Shown piece after piece: positions 42,378-52,095 of a stretch of 64,000 bases of DNA. A model generated the notes under the pieces. The model made no database searches and was not told the DNA's origin. It saw only the letters and a list, made by a program, of their open reading frames with translations. The translations under genes and the position numbers were made by a program. The DNA lies in the NCBI GenBank assembly GCA_965221445.1, contig CBDCSF010000013.1, forward strand, positions 248,001-312,000, in the 5' to 3' direction. Each line of letters begins with the position of its first letter. Position 1 is the first letter of the stretch. Source of the DNA: MPNP01 sp965221445 (lineage in GTDB: Bacteria > Pseudomonadota > Alphaproteobacteria > Rhodobacterales > Rhodobacteraceae).

Positions 42378-43580
42378 CTATTCTTCCTCGTCATAATCAC
42401 CATTACACTGTTGGATGATCCAGTTGGCAGTACGAAACAATCTGTCATCCTCCCAATATTTCCCAATAAGCAACAATCCAAGGGGATTATCTCGTTTATC
42501 CCTCAATAAGGGAATTGTGATTTGAGGAAGTCCACAAAACTCTGCAGCTATATTAATTGGAGCGCAAATAGCTTTGGAACTGGACATTTCCATTACAGCA
42601 GGCATGATTATACAATCATAATCCAGGAAATACTTTTCAAAATATTTTCCCCCTCGAAGGAAAAAATTCTCTAGGGGATTAAGAGTATTTGCATCAATTG
42701 ATTTCTTTTCACCCGGCCGGTAAATTTCTTCATAAAGTTCCCTACGAATTGTACCTGCATCAGTAATTTCTCCGTAGATTCCTATTATTTCCATAATTTC
42801 ATCTGTAAAATCATGAAGTTGAACTGTTTCTACACGTGAGGAACCAATTTGATCTATGACCAAATTAAAATCCTCAATATAATCAGTTTGGTAGTCAATT
42901 GCAGCTAGATCAAAACTACTCATTACAGGTTCAACGGGTGGTTTGCTGCGACGAAATTTATCAAGTTGTGGAGGGGGGTAGGGAAGATTTAAATGATCCC
43001 GTGAATCATAGCCCGAAATCAAATCCCCAAGAGTAGAGAGATCTTCCAAAAAATTGGCATAGCATCCTATACGGTATAAGGGAGCCAAGTCATCTTTCAG
43101 GCCAAATCTGGAAACTATGCCAAACGATGGTACATACCCAAAAATTCCATACCTAGAAGCCATTCCAATAAATACATGCCCCTTTCCAAAGCAAACTGCT
43201 GAGCTTAAATGAATATCTATTATAGCCTCAGCTGCATACTGAATATCCCTGGAATTGCCCTCTTCGGACGAAATGATCACAGGAATTGCACCATTGGCAA
43301 TTAATTGATCCTCCAAGGTAGAGTTATCCTCCACATCTTCTAATCCGTCTAGAGGTACAGTCAAGCCAACAGGAATGCCGTGAAGGTTCCCCAATGGCTT
43401 CCCATACAATCTAATTTTATCAAGTAAAATTGCCCGATCTTTATCAACCGTGACCGCATCAAAATCGTCTCCAAGAAATATCCTTTCGACCAATTTCTCG
43501 GATGTCAGGTGACCCTTGTCCATACTCTCCAACAAAAATGATGTCGGGTAATATTGCAAATCCTCCTGATGTTTTGTCAT
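42378..43580 (-). CDS. Amidase-signature-like protein lacking catalytic residues
   Basis: 400 residues. The frame LTSEKLVERIF, YGKPLGNLHGIPVGLTVPLD, and the C-terminal FFLDYDCIIMPAVMEMSSSK with INIAAEFCGLPQITIPLL and PLGLLLIGKYWEDDRL matches amidase-signature enzymes. In active members the loop reads GxPVxVKD; here the catalytic lysine is Thr74 (GIPVGLTVP). The usual Gly/Ser-rich GSSGGS loop with cis-Ser and Ser nucleophile is replaced by SEEGNSRDIQYAAE. So it is probably a non-hydrolytic relative. Its ATG lies 8 bp after the DctM gene, hence it may bind the transported solute or regulate uptake. Confidence 0.72.
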   Translation of the reverse strand: MTKHQEDLQYYPTSFLLESMDKGHLTSEKLVERIFLGDDFDAVTVDKDRAILLDKIRLYGKPLGNLHGIPVGLTVPLDGLEDVEDNSTLEDQLIANGAIPVIISSEEGNSRDIQYAAEAIIDIHLSSAVCFGKGHVFIGMASRYGIFGYVPSFGIVSRFGLKDDLAPLYRIGCYANFLEDLSTLGDLISGYDSRDHLNLPYPPPQLDKFRRSKPPVEPVMSSFDLAAIDYQTDYIEDFNLVIDQIGSSRVETVQLHDFTDEIMEIIGIYGEITDAGTIRRELYEEIYRPGEKKSIDANTLNPLENFFLRGGKYFEKYFLDYDCIIMPAVMEMSSSKAICAPINIAAEFCGLPQITIPLLRDKRDNPLGLLLIGKYWEDDRLFRTANWIIQQCNGDYDEEE

Positions 43581-43588
43581 GTATTCTC

Positions 43589-44950
43589 CTACGGTATATA
43601 TTCACCAAAGAGATAATCCGGGAACCACAAGGCAATCTGGGGGAACTGGTACATTAGTATCATGGCAAAAATAACAATCGCCAAATACGGCAGAATACCC
43701 CTGAAAATATCCACAAGTTCAATCTGGGATTTAAGCACTCCCTTAAGATAATACGCGGACATTGCCATCGGGGGAGTAAGGAATGAGGTTTGAAGATTCA
43801 AGGCCACCAACATGGCAAAAAAGTAGGGATTGACATTAAATGTATCCAACATGGGGAGAAAGATAGGTACGAAAATGATTAATATTTCGGACCACTCCAG
43901 GGGCCATCCAAGAATGAAAATAATTAACTGAACTAGAACAAGAAATTGCCAGGGTTCCAGATTTAAGGCTAAAACCCAATGTTCAATAACATCATGCCCA
44001 CCGAGATACGAAAAAACCGAAGCAAAAGTCCAAGACCCCACAAAAAGCCAGCAGACCATTGCTGTTGCCTTTGCTGTCAGGAACACACTCTCCTTCAATC
44101 TTGACCAGGTTAGAGATTTGTAAAATATGGCCAGTATTAATCCACCCAACGCACCCATTGCTGCAGCTTCAGCTGGGGTTGCCAATCCTCCCAGGATTGA
44201 ACCAAGTACCAGCAGGATAAGAATTGTTAATGGAACAAAGGAAACAAGCAGTTCCTTAAAAATTTCCCATTGGGGAGGTACCGTTTCCATTTGAGGTTTG
44301 GGAGCTATGCTTGGGTTGATTAGTGATCTGGTTAAAACATAGACAATGTACAAACCCGACAACAATAAACCGGGAAATACTGCTGCTGCATATAACCGTA
44401 AAGGAGATAGTTCAGCAATGGCTGCATAAACAATCAACATAATCGATGGTGGAATAAGAATCCCCAAGGTTCCTCCAGCACAAATTACACCTGAAGCAAA
44501 GGTTTTGTCATACGATGCCTTGGCCATGGCTGGAAAAGCAAGTAATCCCATCAGGGTAACTACTGCACCGACAATACCGGAAGCTGTTGAGAAAATTGTA
44601 CAAGTGATAAGTGCAGCAATAGCCATTGAACCAGGTAAATGCCTTGCTGCCATTTGAATTGAATAGAAAAGGCGATTGACGATGTTGGCCCTTTCAACAA
44701 CATATCCCATCATGAGGAAAAGCGGAATTGCTACCAGTGTATCATTTTCCATTACGGAATAGGTATTCTGATTCAGTAGGTAGAAGATTTGATTGTTGAA
44801 AATATCGAAGAAACTATCGTATCCACTGTAGTAAGCATAAAATCCAAAACCTACACCCATAGCAATCAGGGTAAAGGCAATAGGGAATCCAAGCAGCACC
44901 AAAACGATAAACAGGCACAGCATCAAAATTGCTACTTCAGGGTTCGTCAT
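43589..44950 (-). CDS. TRAP transporter large permease (DctM-like)
   Basis: Large membrane subunit of a tripartite Na+-driven solute transporter, 453 residues with about twelve helices. Family features are FPIAFTLIAMGVGFGFY near residue 25, PLFLMMGYVVERANIV near 75, ASGVICAGGTLGILIPPSIM (GxLGxLIPPS motif) near 155, and LATPAEAAAMGALGGLIL near 255. It follows the DctQ gene with 40 bp between them. Confidence 0.95.
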   Translation of the reverse strand: MTNPEVAILMLCLFIVLVLLGFPIAFTLIAMGVGFGFYAYYSGYDSFFDIFNNQIFYLLNQNTYSVMENDTLVAIPLFLMMGYVVERANIVNRLFYSIQMAARHLPGSMAIAALITCTIFSTASGIVGAVVTLMGLLAFPAMAKASYDKTFASGVICAGGTLGILIPPSIMLIVYAAIAELSPLRLYAAAVFPGLLLSGLYIVYVLTRSLINPSIAPKPQMETVPPQWEIFKELLVSFVPLTILILLVLGSILGGLATPAEAAAMGALGGLILAIFYKSLTWSRLKESVFLTAKATAMVCWLFVGSWTFASVFSYLGGHDVIEHWVLALNLEPWQFLVLVQLIIFILGWPLEWSEILIIFVPIFLPMLDTFNVNPYFFAMLVALNLQTSFLTPPMAMSAYYLKGVLKSQIELVDIFRGILPYLAIVIFAMILMYQFPQIALWFPDYLFGEYIP

Positions 44951-44990
44951 TTATAAATCCCAATTCCTATTAATTCTGACTGTTGATAAT

Positions 44991-45542
44991 CTACTTGGTA
45001 AGTAGGTCTTCCGTTTCATGGACATCTTCAATTCTGGGTAACCATTGACCCGAAAACATCGCTTTCCAACAACGGATTGTTTCTGAAATTCCCTGTAGAA
45101 TTAACAGAAAGCCCGCTACGGGGATCAAGGTTTTAAAGAAGTAAATCTGTATTCTTGCCGGACTGTTCCAACTGAATTCCTTATACCTCCAGCTGTCTTG
45201 CGCGATTTCCCAACCAAACCAAAAGAGAGCCAACATACCTGGAAAGAAAAACAGGATGTAAAGGACGAAATCTATTCTTGCTTGCCATTTGACTGGAAAC
45301 AATCGGTAAAATACATCGCCTCGGACATGGGCATCCTGGGCCAGGGCATATGGCCCAGCCATCAAAAACAAGGCACCGTACATTTGGACCATCATGTCAA
45401 ATACCCAAACGGTTGGGCTATCAAAAACATACCTAACGATAACTTCATAGGATACCGACAGGGTCAGTATTAATATGCACCAGCCAAATGCTCGGCCAAT
45501 CCAGAGGCTAATACCTTCCATAGCATGAATTATACGGTCCAA
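44991..45542 (-). CDS. TRAP transporter small permease (DctQ-like)
   Basis: Four-helix small subunit, 183 residues. FGWCILILTLSVSYEVIVRY and VWVFDMMVQMYGALFLMAGP with the following YALAQDAHVRGDVFYRLFP are standard DctQ motifs. It lies between the binding protein and the large permease genes. Confidence 0.93.
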   Translation of the reverse strand: MDRIIHAMEGISLWIGRAFGWCILILTLSVSYEVIVRYVFDSPTVWVFDMMVQMYGALFLMAGPYALAQDAHVRGDVFYRLFPVKWQARIDFVLYILFFFPGMLALFWFGWEIAQDSWRYKEFSWNSPARIQIYFFKTLIPVAGFLLILQGISETIRCWKAMFSGQWLPRIEDVHETEDLLTK

Positions 45543-45553
45543 CGCTTCCTCCC

Positions 45554-45590
45554 ATAAAAAAACACGAGGGAAGAATCCTCCCCCGTGTTC
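45554..45590 (-). terminator. Hairpin and U-tract between TRAP binding-protein and permease genes
   Basis: On the minus strand the arms AACACGGGGGAGGATT and the following CTTCCCTCGTGTT pair as a long stem with one bulge, followed by a run of seven T. It begins about 15 nt beyond the binding-protein stop. A partial terminator favouring binding-protein synthesis is likely. Confidence 0.7.
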
Positions 45591-45604
45591 AAATCATTTA
45601 CGAA

Positions 45605-46708
45605 TTAACCACCAAAATAGTGGGCATATGCCAACTTATAATCTGGTTGATTCAAATTCAGATAGTTCATTACCTTCTCAGCATAAGCCTTTTGGCTATC
45701 AATAACCTTGGCAAAGAACGCATCCTCGTTACTCAGTCGTTCAATGACAATATCCCAAGCTTCCAGCTGGGCTTGCATGACTGAATCAGGAGTCCTGTAG
45801 ACGTTCACGCCATAATCCTCCTGCAAGGAAACCAAATCATCGGCGTACTGGGTAGTATTATGCCAATAGAAATTGGAATTCTCAGCTTCTGCTGCGTATC
45901 TCAAAATGGCCTGCAATTCAGGAGAAAGTGCGTTGTACTTGTCCTTGTTTACAGTAACCTCGAAAAATTCTTGACTTTGGTGGAATGAAGCCAAATGGTA
46001 ATGTTTTGATACATCCTGCATACCAAAATCTTTATCTGACGTTGGGTTATTGAACTCAGCAGCATCGATCAGGTTTGATTTCATTGCAGGCTGAATTTCC
46101 CCACCAGGCAACTGGACTACACTCATTCCCATTTCCAGGAGAACATCGGCAGCAAGGCCAACAGTACGATACTTCAAACCATCCATTTGGCTGGCATCGG
46201 TAATGTGTTCCTTAAACCATCCCAAAGGCTGGGCCGGCATTGGTGAGAAGAAGAAAGAAACCAGATTCAACTGAAGTGTATCCATCAGTTCATTAAATAG
46301 TTCCTGACCTCCACCGTAATGTACCCAACCAAGAACTTCCTGACTGGACCAACCAAAACATGGTCCGGTTCCAAAAAGTGAAGCGGTTGGTGATTTTGAA
46401 TACCAGTAGGCCGGGACATAAAAGGCTGCATCCAGAACTCCACGATGAACAGCATCCTGCATCTGGCTGGTTTTAACTACTGAATTTACAGGCAGTACCT
46501 CTATTTGCAGTGCGTCACCTGCCATGTCATTTACACGTTTTACGTAGTTCTGGGTATTTTGATAAAAAATTCCCCCGCCCCAGGCACTCTGTAGTTTTAA
46601 TACAGTTGTTTGCGCTCTGGCTATAGAAGGAGCAGATAATGCACCTGCAGCTGCGCCTGCAACGGCAGCTCCTCTAATAAAACCTCGGCGATTGATTTTG
46701 TCTGACAT
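45605..46708 (-). CDS. TRAP transporter substrate-binding protein, TakP-like, Tat-exported
   Basis: 367 residues, periplasmic. The N-terminus carries a twin-arginine signal (NRRGFIRGAAVAGAAAGALS, cleavage near IARAQ). The mature protein belongs to the branch with TakP-like / mannitol-chloroaromatic annotations: LKLQSAWGGGIFYQNTQNYV near the start, GLKYRTVGLAADVLLEMGMS and the ligand/metal region LPGGEIQPAMKSNLIDAAEF. Known TakP binds 2-oxo acids with sodium, so a keto or carboxylic acid is a fair guess. It is transcribed away from the thioredoxin-like gene. Confidence 0.93.
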   Translation of the reverse strand: MSDKINRRGFIRGAAVAGAAAGALSAPSIARAQTTVLKLQSAWGGGIFYQNTQNYVKRVNDMAGDALQIEVLPVNSVVKTSQMQDAVHRGVLDAAFYVPAYWYSKSPTASLFGTGPCFGWSSQEVLGWVHYGGGQELFNELMDTLQLNLVSFFFSPMPAQPLGWFKEHITDASQMDGLKYRTVGLAADVLLEMGMSVVQLPGGEIQPAMKSNLIDAAEFNNPTSDKDFGMQDVSKHYHLASFHQSQEFFEVTVNKDKYNALSPELQAILRYAAEAENSNFYWHNTTQYADDLVSLQEDYGVNVYRTPDSVMQAQLEAWDIVIERLSNEDAFFAKVIDSQKAYAEKVMNYLNLNQPDYKLAYAHYFGG

Positions 46709-46885
46709 AGAAAACTCCTCCTATAACTATAATTCAAAAAACTATGAAAGTTATCACTGTTTTAAGTTTTTTGGCCAAAATTACCAACAGGATGTTATCC
46801 TGATTAGCTAATAACCGCATTAGAATTGAAATTTAACCCAATTACTTTAAATTAATATTGGTACTTGATTTGAGGATAAGTGACA

Positions 46886-47464
46886 ATGGAAACTGTTGAC
46901 GACAAAAATGCCGTTCCAATAACTCTTTATAAATGGGCTGGTGCATGGGGACCATTCAAGGTTAAAATTCCGTGCGGTGAATGTACCCTGACCTTGGATA
47001 TAATCAAGGATACCCTGGAAACCGAGTTAGCCGAGGTGCCGGTAAAATTTGAAGTGCGCGAGTGGTTGTCCGAATGGTGGAAGCCATTACGAACAGGAGG
47101 ATGGCACGCACCGATAGTTATAGTTGATGGAAAACTGGTCAATCAAGGCAATGCCCTAAACAGAGGGGTGCTTACTGAAGCCGTGATTAACGCTCATGTC
47201 AAAAGGACATCCGTTGAAGGTAATCAATTATTTGGCAAGGTAACCTGCCCTCACTGCACCAAAGCAAAAAAACAACTCAGTGAATCCAATATTGACTTTA
47301 CATATCACGATGTAGTGAAAGAACCTCTGTCCCTATATGAAATGCTGGCAAGGGTTAAGCCGCTCGTGGGACCAAAAACTCCCATAACCGTTCCACAAAT
47401 TTGGTTGGAAGGGAATTATGTCGGTGGAGCCAATGAGCTTTCAAGCATGTTAAATAAAACCTGA
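46886..47464 (+). CDS. Two-domain thioredoxin-fold / glutaredoxin protein
   Basis: About 192 residues from the ATG at 46886; a GTG two codons earlier (46880) is possible. The C-terminal half (from about 115) is a glutaredoxin with active-site CPHC in GKVTCPHCTKAKKQL and the later TVPQIWLEGNYVGGANEL, the Grx cis-Pro and GSH-binding loops. The N-terminal half has a second Cys pair in KIPCGECTLTLDII and a strand HAPIVIVDGKLVNQG, again thioredoxin-like. The double-domain layout is unusual for Grx proteins. A redox role is likely; partner unknown. Confidence 0.8.
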   Translation: METVDDKNAVPITLYKWAGAWGPFKVKIPCGECTLTLDIIKDTLETELAEVPVKFEVREWLSEWWKPLRTGGWHAPIVIVDGKLVNQGNALNRGVLTEAVINAHVKRTSVEGNQLFGKVTCPHCTKAKKQLSESNIDFTYHDVVKEPLSLYEMLARVKPLVGPKTPITVPQIWLEGNYVGGANELSSMLNKT

Positions 47465-47576
47465 GGTCGTTTTAACCATTTAGGAATTTCCCTGGTCAAA
47501 TGTGTTCAATAAAAGCCAGCAATACTCCGCACAAACATCAAACATTTTGCCGAGATCAAATAAGGTGATTTAAGTC

Positions 47577-49367
47577 ATGGAACAGCTTAAAAATAGCAAA
47601 TCAAAATTTCCACGATTAACTGGAGCACAAATGGTTGTTCAAGCCCTGAAGGACCATGGTGTAGATACAGTTTTTGGTTATCCAGGTGGGGCAGTACTAC
47701 CAATTTACGACGAAATATTTAAGCAAAATGAAATCCGTCATTTTCTGGTGCGACATGAACAAGGTGCAGTTCATGCAGCCGAAGGCTATGCCAGATCAAC
47801 CGGCAAACCAGGTGTGGTCATGGTTACTTCTGGTCCAGGAGCGACCAATGCGGTAACTGGATTAACCGATGCCTTGATGGATTCAATTCCTGTTGTTGTG
47901 ATTTCTGGCCAGGTTCCCACCTTCATGATTGGTAATGATGCCTTTCAGGAGGCTGATACAGTTGGGATAACCAGACCCTGCACCAAGCATAATTGGTTAG
48001 TCAAGGAAACGGATGACCTCGGTCAGGTTTTTCATGAAGCCTTTCATGTTGCAATGCATGGAAGACCTGGGCCAGTGTTGATTGATATCCCAAAGGATGT
48101 TCAGTTTGCAACCGGGAATTACGTTCCGCTGGAATCAGCTTCCAAAAGCAAATACAATCCGAGAACCGTTGGAGACACTGAAGAAATAGAATTTCTGATC
48201 AGCTTAATCGAAGCCGCTGAGAGACCAATATTCTATACAGGTGGCGGAGTTATCAATTCCGGTACAGAAGCGTGTCAAACCCTACAACAATTGGTTGATG
48301 AGACAGGTTTTCCGGTAACATCCACACTGATGGGATTGGGTGCTTATCCGGCCTCGGGCAAGAATTGGCTTGGAATGCTTGGGATGCACGGTACATATGA
48401 GGCAAATATCGCCATGTATGAATGTGATTTGATGATCAATGTTGGTGCAAGATTTGATGACCGGATTACAGGCCGGGTCAGCGATTTCAGCCCCGGTTCT
48501 ACCAAAGCTCATATTGATATTGACAGATCTTCAATAAACAAGGTTATTCCAACCGAAATACCAATTGTTGGGGATGCTGGTATAGTTTTAAAACAGATTC
48601 TTGATTTGTGGAGAGCCCAAGGTAGTAAAACCAACTCGTCGGAGGTTGACAAGTGGTGGAGGAAGATTGAGCATTGGAAAACCAGGGACTGTTTAAGCTA
48701 TCAGAATTCTGAAACCAGAATCAAACCTCAATATTCCATTCAGAGGCTGGAAGAATTAACCAGAAATTATGATCGCTTTCTGATTACTGATGTAGGCCAA
48801 CACCAGATGTGGGCTGCACAGTTCATGAAACTGGAGGAACCTAATCGATGGATGACTTCTGGTGGATTGGGAACCATGGGTTATGGTCTCCCAGCTTCAG
48901 TCGGTGTTCAGGTTGCCCATCCGGATTCTCTTGTTATCAATGTTTCTGGCGATGCTGGATGGTTAATGAATATGCAGGAAATGGGCACCGCTATACAGTA
49001 CCAACTTCCTATCAAGCAATTCATTGTCAATAACAAACGGCTTGGCATGGTTCGACAATGGCAACAGATTTTGCACGGTGAAAGATATAGCCATTCCTGG
49101 TCTGAGGCACTTCCTGATTTTGTCAAGTTGGCCGAGGCATTCGGTTGCAAGGGACTTGTCGTTTCCAATCCGGCCGATCTCGATGCAGCTATACTTGAGA
49201 TGATAGCTTTTGATGGCCCGGTAATACTTGATTGTCAAGTCACCGAACATGAAAATTGTTTTCCCATGATTCCTTCTGGAGAACCTCATAACAAGATGAT
49301 TTTTGAAGAGGATGTCCAAGTTCAGGAAGATCAATTGGTTGGTAAGGAAGGATCCGTCCTTGTTTAG
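47577..49367 (+). CDS. ilvB: Acetolactate synthase large subunit
   Basis: Catalytic, ThDP-dependent subunit for the first common step of valine, leucine and isoleucine synthesis, 596 residues. The catalytic Glu lies in HEQGAVHAAEGYARSTG near residue 61; the FAD-binding part is LGMLGMHGTYEANIAMYE; the ThDP/Mg site is VINVSGDAGWLMNMQE with KQFIVNNKRLGMVRQWQ. The small subunit gene follows after 15 bp. No attenuator leader peptide was seen. Confidence 0.97.
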   Translation: MEQLKNSKSKFPRLTGAQMVVQALKDHGVDTVFGYPGGAVLPIYDEIFKQNEIRHFLVRHEQGAVHAAEGYARSTGKPGVVMVTSGPGATNAVTGLTDALMDSIPVVVISGQVPTFMIGNDAFQEADTVGITRPCTKHNWLVKETDDLGQVFHEAFHVAMHGRPGPVLIDIPKDVQFATGNYVPLESASKSKYNPRTVGDTEEIEFLISLIEAAERPIFYTGGGVINSGTEACQTLQQLVDETGFPVTSTLMGLGAYPASGKNWLGMLGMHGTYEANIAMYECDLMINVGARFDDRITGRVSDFSPGSTKAHIDIDRSSINKVIPTEIPIVGDAGIVLKQILDLWRAQGSKTNSSEVDKWWRKIEHWKTRDCLSYQNSETRIKPQYSIQRLEELTRNYDRFLITDVGQHQMWAAQFMKLEEPNRWMTSGGLGTMGYGLPASVGVQVAHPDSLVINVSGDAGWLMNMQEMGTAIQYQLPIKQFIVNNKRLGMVRQWQQILHGERYSHSWSEALPDFVKLAEAFGCKGLVVSNPADLDAAILEMIAFDGPVILDCQVTEHENCFPMIPSGEPHNKMIFEEDVQVQEDQLVGKEGSVLV

Positions 49368-49382
49368 GTTATAGGTAGTACA

Positions 49383-49946
49383 ATGAATTCTCTAAAATTG
49401 AAAGATGGGGTTTCCAGAAAATCAGCTTATGATCTGAGAAACCCAAACGAAGATGTACTTGAAGTCCACACCCTGACTGTCCTAGTGGATAACGAAGCTG
49501 GCGTACTGGCCCGTGTCATAGGACTGTTTTCCGGCCGCGGTTACAATATCGAAAGTTTGACTGTATCAGAAATTGACCATAAGGGTAAACTTTCTAGAAT
49601 TACAATCATGACCAAGGGAAAACCTTCTGTGATTGAACAGATTAAAGCTCAATTGGAACGATTGGTTCCGGTTCATGAAGTGCATGATCTTACAACCGAA
49701 GGGCCTTCCGTTGAACGGGAGTTGGCTCTATTAAAAGTCAAGGGTGAGGGTAATCATCGAGTTGAAGCACTTCGTTTGGCTGATATATTCAGGGCCAGGG
49801 TCGTCGATTCAACTCTTGAAAGTTTTGTCTTTGAATTAACCGGACCAACTGAAAAAATTGATAAGTTTGCAAGCCTTGTGGAACCCCTTGGATTGGTTGA
49901 AATCGCACGTACTGGTGTTGTGGGAATATCCCGGGGAGAATATTAG
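49383..49946 (+). CDS. ilvN: Acetolactate synthase small (regulatory) subunit
   Basis: 187 residues. The N-terminal ACT domain is HTLTVLVDNEAGVLARVIGL with FSGRGYNIESLTVSEIDHKG, which binds the feedback inhibitor valine; the C-terminal domain is LALLKVKGEGNHRVEALRLA. Forms a complex with the upstream large subunit. Also called ilvH in many genomes. Confidence 0.95.
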   Translation: MNSLKLKDGVSRKSAYDLRNPNEDVLEVHTLTVLVDNEAGVLARVIGLFSGRGYNIESLTVSEIDHKGKLSRITIMTKGKPSVIEQIKAQLERLVPVHEVHDLTTEGPSVERELALLKVKGEGNHRVEALRLADIFRARVVDSTLESFVFELTGPTEKIDKFASLVEPLGLVEIARTGVVGISRGEY

Positions 49947-50100
49947 TTTCCATGTACTATTGAATTTATCAATACAGATATAAAGAAAACTTGTTCAATT
50001 TCAAACAACGCCCCCACAAGCTAAACTTATTCCCTAATTATTAGGAACAGCCAAGCATCACTCAAACGAATTATGCCTGTAGTCGGGAATTAACTTGTAG

Positions 50101-51906
50101 TTAATTTTCTGAAAATATTTCTTCCCCAAACTTCTCAAACAACTTTTTATTGATGATTTCAACTTGATCTAGAACCTTGTGGATGTATGGAGAATTTAGT
50201 TCAACCCTTTTTACCCAATCACGAAAGGGCATTATGGCAAATGGTATGATCATTGAAACATTTCCAATGCTTTCACGAACTAGCTGGTACCTAGGTGAGA
50301 AACCTTGTTCAAGGTTACCTTGTAACGAATAATTCTTTACATTCAACCAAGTGCCATGAACAAAATCAGAAGATGGGCCATAAAAAGCAGTATATAGATC
50401 TTCGCTTACAACCTCTTTAAAGACTTGAAAAAATGTCATACCTTGAACACGCCAACCGTTCTGGATTTGTACTTCGAAACTGTCTTTATCCAACCCTTCC
50501 GACTTTAGTTTTTTGTTAATTGAACATAAAAGACGTTTACCCGCCTTGCTACGATAATACTCAGACCCAGAAGATGCTTGCTTAAGCATTTTTATGCGAT
50601 GTTTATATGAACAAAGTCGGTAATCTTCTAGAATTGAATTGCTTGATTGCAAAAGGTAGGTCGCGGTGACGGCCACTTCAATTAGTGACCGTTCTACGAT
50701 AGGAGCATTCTCTGCACTTTCCTCATTATAAATCCATATAACTAAATTGAGCAATTTCCATGTACTGACTAATAAACCGAGAATTGCTGCATCATCTGAT
50801 GAAAAACCTGTCGGATTCCTTTCTATATTCCTCATCCGGATGAGGATATCAAGAATTTTTGCAACATCCTCAAAAAAAGTTGAAACCAATGCGTTTTCCC
50901 CAGTTTTAGAGGAGAAAAGCCGTTTCAAATAACTGCTATCATATTTAGTGAGTATATCTTGAAACTCTTCACTTACCGAGGATTTTTCTTTGGAACTAGT
51001 TTTTGTACCAATAAGGGGGAGTTCGGTACTACCAATTGCCTTACCGTTAAATAGTTCGTCAAATTTATAGAAAATTAAGAAGGAATAGTCCCGAATAAGA
51101 TTGAATGTCTGATCTATTGAACTGTCAAATAATTGGATACTCTTACACCATAAAACATATGGAGCCATCGTGTATCGGATTAGGGGCAAAATGGAGCGAG
51201 CATCGGCATTTTTAAATAATGAATAGGTTAAAAAAGTATTATCTTTTTTTTGAATTAGGTTATTATCAAGGGAATTATTCCACGATCCATGAATTGATTC
51301 AGATAAGATACCGTACCCGAGAGTGTATTCCTTTGGATCAACTATCTCGCTGAAGATTTTGAAAATTGACTTGCCCTGAAGTCGCCACCTATTTTGTCTC
51401 TGTAAATTAAAACTCTCCATGGATAATCCTTCAAGAGCTAGATCGTCCAGTGCTGACTGAAAAACAAGTACGCCCGCAGGTGTATTAAAATACTCATCAC
51501 CACTCTCTCGGCGTGCTAATTTACTGTACGTGTGCTTGTACGAACATAGTCGAAAATCTTCAACTGCTTCGTCACCTTTCAGCAACAAATAGGTAGCAAT
51601 AATGGAAGACTCAATCAAAGGACGAGTAAATACAGAAAAATAATCTCCATTTCCCATCTCATAGAACCTACACACTAGCTTAAACAACTTTTCGATTCGT
51701 ACTAAGAGACCTATTATAGGTGCTTTGGAAAGTCCGTATCCTATGCTGTTTAGATTTGGACTTTGTCTTAGTGTGACACTACGATAAGTGTGGGTTGTTT
51801 CCTTGCAAAGCGTTAATGCGATTTGATTTACGTCATCTAGTGACTGAAGACGGTCAAGAGAATCTCGATCTCCACATTTTTGCAAGATTTTGTCGTATAT
51901 ATACAT
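50101..51906 (-). CDS. Unknown protein with internal duplication, DUF5677-like
   Basis: 601 residues made of two similar halves. Shared blocks include RPLIESSIIATYLLLKGDEA / RSLIEVAVTATYLLQSSNSI, EDFRLCSYKHTYSKLARRES / EDYRLCSYKHRIKMLKQASS, NRWRLQGKSIFKIFSEIVD / NGWRVQGMTFFQVFKEVVS, and SESIHGSWNNS / SDFVHGTWLNV. The R-x-L-x-E helix and the S-x-x-x-H-G-x-W motif are like DUF5677-type helical proteins, so that family is the best guess. No membrane helices are clear. It is flanked by housekeeping genes and stands alone; function unknown. Confidence 0.65.
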   Translation of the reverse strand: MYIYDKILQKCGDRDSLDRLQSLDDVNQIALTLCKETTHTYRSVTLRQSPNLNSIGYGLSKAPIIGLLVRIEKLFKLVCRFYEMGNGDYFSVFTRPLIESSIIATYLLLKGDEAVEDFRLCSYKHTYSKLARRESGDEYFNTPAGVLVFQSALDDLALEGLSMESFNLQRQNRWRLQGKSIFKIFSEIVDPKEYTLGYGILSESIHGSWNNSLDNNLIQKKDNTFLTYSLFKNADARSILPLIRYTMAPYVLWCKSIQLFDSSIDQTFNLIRDYSFLIFYKFDELFNGKAIGSTELPLIGTKTSSKEKSSVSEEFQDILTKYDSSYLKRLFSSKTGENALVSTFFEDVAKILDILIRMRNIERNPTGFSSDDAAILGLLVSTWKLLNLVIWIYNEESAENAPIVERSLIEVAVTATYLLQSSNSILEDYRLCSYKHRIKMLKQASSGSEYYRSKAGKRLLCSINKKLKSEGLDKDSFEVQIQNGWRVQGMTFFQVFKEVVSEDLYTAFYGPSSDFVHGTWLNVKNYSLQGNLEQGFSPRYQLVRESIGNVSMIIPFAIMPFRDWVKRVELNSPYIHKVLDQVEIINKKLFEKFGEEIFSEN

Positions 51907-52095
51907 TTATTGCACTAACCACAAAGTATACCCTTCACATTTCGCTACCTAGGAAATTTCAAATAACTTCCTCATGTTTAATATATTTTACTATCCAACT
52001 TCCGTATTCCTAACCAAAATGCCAAGGGCAAATGATGGAACAGGGATTTTAATACCGGCTATTGTTATAGTTTTTAATTACTCGGTACTTGCAAA

